A stretch of DNA of 7,345 bases from JAXGQD01 sp964574395 (GTDB lineage: Bacteria; Bacillota; Clostridia; Saccharofermentanales; Fastidiosipilaceae). The DNA lies in contig CAZNNL010000075.1 in assembly GCA_964574395.1 (NCBI GenBank), positions 1 to 7,345 of the forward strand, given 5' to 3'. Under the pieces are notes generated by a model. That model saw nothing but the letters and a program-made list of their open reading frames with translations. It was not told the DNA's origin and searched no databases. Shown here in pieces: positions 5,642 through 7,345 of the stretch. Both the position numbers and the translations under genes were made by a program. Every line of letters starts with the position of its first letter. The stretch's first letter is position 1.

Positions 5642-7095
5642 ATTTTAGAAACCTGTGGCCCTTGTGCTGTGTCCTCTATTTTGTAACCCAATGCTGTCAC
5701 TTCGTCACGAAGCGCATCAGCTAGCGCAAAATCACGTGCCTGCTTAGCTGCTGTTCGTGCTTCAACTTTTTCCATGATATCAGCAGGGATACCTGCTTCT
5801 TGTGCCAAGTCAAAACCGAGGACATGCATGAGTTCGCGGATTAATTTAGCGGTTTCTTCAAGTAGTGTCTTGGGCGTAGTTTGTCCTTCAGCAAGGACCA
5901 AATTGGCTTGATAAACAAGCTCAAAAATAGCAGCTAGTGCGTCAGGAGTATTTAAATCATCGGTCATAGCCTTGACGAAACTATCGCGGGTTTTAGCTAG
6001 GACTTCACGCAATTTTGAAACCTGAGCGTTATCCGTAGCACCCGTCAGTTGCTCGCTTTCAATAACAAAATCCAAATTCTTCAAACATGTTTTAATGCGA
6101 TCAAATGCACTTGCAGCTGCCTCTAATAAGGTGTCCGAAAAATTAATCGGCGAACGGTAATGGCCCGTAAGCATAAAGAAGCGCAAAACTTCATACGGAA
6201 AACGCGCTGCTAAATCACGAACGGTGAAAAAGTTGCCTTTTGACTTAGCCATTTTCTCGTTATCAATATTGATGAAACCGTTATGCATCCAGTAATTAGC
6301 AAAATGCTGATCATGGGCCGCCTCACTCTGTGCAATCTCATTTTCATGATGCGGAAAAATTAAATCCTGACCACCACAATGGATATCGATGGTTTCACCT
6401 AAATACTTCTCGCTCATCGCCGAGCATTCAATATGCCAACCCGGTCTGCCCGCTCCCCATGGACTATCCCAGGCGGGTTCGCCTTCTTTAGCAAATTTCC
6501 AAACGGCAAAATCTTCTGGATTGCGTTTTTGTTCAGTTTTCGCCTGACGCTCGCCACCACCCGCTTCCAGTTCATCGAGAGGCATATGCGAAAGCTTGCC
6601 GTAGTCTTTGAATTTTCTGGGCTCATAATAGACACCGTCGGAAGCGATGTAGCAGTAGCCTTTTGCCAAAAGCACCTCGACCATAGCAATAATCTCATCC
6701 ATCGTTTCAGTCGCGCGAGGATGGTGTGTTGCGGGTCTAACGCCAAGACCTTCAGCATCAACAAAGTATTCTTTGATGAAGCGATCAGCTACGTCTTGAT
6801 AAGTCGTACCTTCTTCGTTCGCTTTGTTAATGACCTTGTCGTCAATATCAGTGAAGTTTTGGACAAAAGTGACATCGTAACCAAGATACTCAAAAAACCT
6901 TCTCAGCAAATCAAACGTTACAAAGGGACGCGCATTGCCAAGATGAAAATAGTTATAGACAGTAGGTCCACAGGCATAAATTTTAACCTTGCCTTCTTCA
7001 ATCGGCGTGAAAATTTCTTTTTCCCGAGATAGCGTGTTGTAGACGCGCATTTGTGCGGTGGGAATTGGAGCAACTGTTTGGGTAGCCTGGGACAT
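5638..7095 (-). CDS. cysS: Cysteinyl-tRNA synthetase
   Basis: A 485-residue class I synthetase that charges tRNA-Cys with cysteine in the cytoplasm. The N-terminal catalytic fold carries ACGPTVYNYFHLGNARPF (41-58), including the HIGH-equivalent HLGN. Zinc ligands expected for CysRS are present: Cys42, Cys224 in HIECSAMS, His249 and Glu253 in FPHHENE. The KMSKS loop is KMAKSKGN at 281-288, with Ala in place of the first Ser. The C-terminal part contains the helical DALR-type region, ending in the usual ARDFALADALRDEV segment, and length is normal. The ATG at 7095 is supported by AGAGG (7102-7106) 6 nt upstream; an internal ATG at residue 16 is where many homologues begin, so a slightly shorter form is conceivable. 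It is first in the operon and overlaps the mrnC start. Confidence 0.95.
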   Translation of the reverse strand: MSQATQTVAPIPTAQMRVYNTLSREKEIFTPIEEGKVKIYACGPTVYNYFHLGNARPFVTFDLLRRFFEYLGYDVTFVQNFTDIDDKVINKANEEGTTYQDVADRFIKEYFVDAEGLGVRPATHHPRATETMDEIIAMVEVLLAKGYCYIASDGVYYEPRKFKDYGKLSHMPLDELEAGGGERQAKTEQKRNPEDFAVWKFAKEGEPAWDSPWGAGRPGWHIECSAMSEKYLGETIDIHCGGQDLIFPHHENEIAQSEAAHDQHFANYWMHNGFINIDNEKMAKSKGNFFTVRDLAARFPYEVLRFFMLTGHYRSPINFSDTLLEAAASAFDRIKTCLKNLDFVIESEQLTGATDNAQVSKLREVLAKTRDSFVKAMTDDLNTPDALAAIFELVYQANLVLAEGQTTPKTLLEETAKLIRELMHVLGFDLAQEAGIPADIMEKVEARTAAKQARDFALADALRDEVTALGYKIEDTAQGPQVSKI

Positions 7096-7284
7096 GATAA
7101 ACCTCTCAAAATAGTGATAAAAACACAGAAACGCCGACTCTCCCCAATTGACACCTCGCGTCTCCGCCAGGTGGGTGCCCTACAAAAGTCTGCTACTATC
7201 TCGCTTGACGAGTCCAGTATTATTCCCTTGACGCGAGCTCCCTTTTCAGTCATGCAGGTCCAAACGGAAAGAACCGACATCTCT
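7096..7284 (-). promoter_or_regulatory. Long untranslated leader of cysS, possibly structured
   Basis: Roughly 190 nt separate the predicted transcription start from the cysS ATG, and no credible gene lies there. On the minus strand CTCGCGTC (7230-7237) is exactly complementary to GACGCGAG (7155-7162). CACCT (7169-7173) can pair with AGGTG (7152-7156), which overlaps the same 3' segment, so the two pairings exclude each other. A small hairpin CTCG-5 nt-CGAG sits at 7200-7212. A U-run lies at about 7112-7118 without a clear stem before it. The T-box consensus (TGGNACCGCG) is not found. Regulation is inferred only. Confidence 0.4.
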
Positions 7285-7290
7285 ACGCAC

Positions 7291-7299
7291 ATTATAACA
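7291..7299 (-). promoter_or_regulatory. Extended -10 promoter of the cysS operon
   Basis: The minus strand reads TGTTATAAT: a perfect TATAAT (7291-7296) preceded by TGN (7297-7299), an extended -10 element. The hexamer 17 bp upstream (CCTAAA) does not resemble a -35 box, which extended -10 promoters tolerate. The predicted start is near 7284. The remaining 7300-7345 shows no gene or further signal that I can support. Confidence 0.65.
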
Positions 7300-7345
7300 T
7301 AGGAAAGACTGTGTTTAGGGGATTGGCAAGTGTTACAGATAGGTT

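Noticed and set aside
6433..7032. 199-residue open frame on the plus strand opposite cysS
   Set aside because: It is a shadow of cysS, which has all synthetase signatures in its own frame; no family features are seen in the antisense product.
7096..7284. T-box riboswitch upstream of cysS
   Set aside because: No TGGNACCGCG-type antiterminator motif is present, no terminator stem precedes the U-run, and the space is short for a full T-box with specifier loop.

Overview
The window looks like chromosomal DNA of a low-to-moderate G+C Firmicute, most likely a Clostridia-class member. The main reason is the gene order on the minus strand, cysS - mrnC - rlmB - sigma factor, which matches the conserved Firmicutes cysS-mrnC-rlmB-(rae1)-sigH block. 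No phage, plasmid or transposase gene is visible.

Left edge (1-409, plus strand): three tandem copies of a roughly 50-bp unit, each centred on a palindrome, run to the window border. They are followed by a complete tRNA-Arg(ACG) unit with a good promoter, encoded CCA and a strong intrinsic terminator. Positions 410-1144 encode a cysteine-based tyrosine/dual-specificity-type phosphatase of the IphP-like family. Its stop codon overlaps the stop codon of the convergent minus-strand operon.

Minus-strand operon (7095 down to 1141): cysS (cysteinyl-tRNA synthetase), mrnC (Mini-ribonuclease III for 23S rRNA maturation), rlmB (23S rRNA ribose methyltransferase with a very long disordered Arg/Asp/Gly-rich N-terminal extension), a SigH/Spo0H-like sigma factor, and an unrecognised single-pass membrane protein with a Pro/Thr-rich C-terminal tail. 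Junctions are tight: two short overlaps, one gap of about 19 nt and one of 80 nt, so co-transcription is likely. The operon joins translation and rRNA maturation to a transition-state type sigma factor. The usual rae1 (yacP) gene between rlmB and sigH is absent.

Right edge (7096-7345): an extended -10 promoter faces cysS. About 190 nt of untranslated leader follows, with self-complementary segments but no recognisable T-box consensus.

Most worth following up are the palindromic repeat array, the RlmB extension with two independent 10-residue repeat arrays, the unknown membrane protein directly behind the sigma factor, and the cysS leader. No clearly new multi-gene system is evident.
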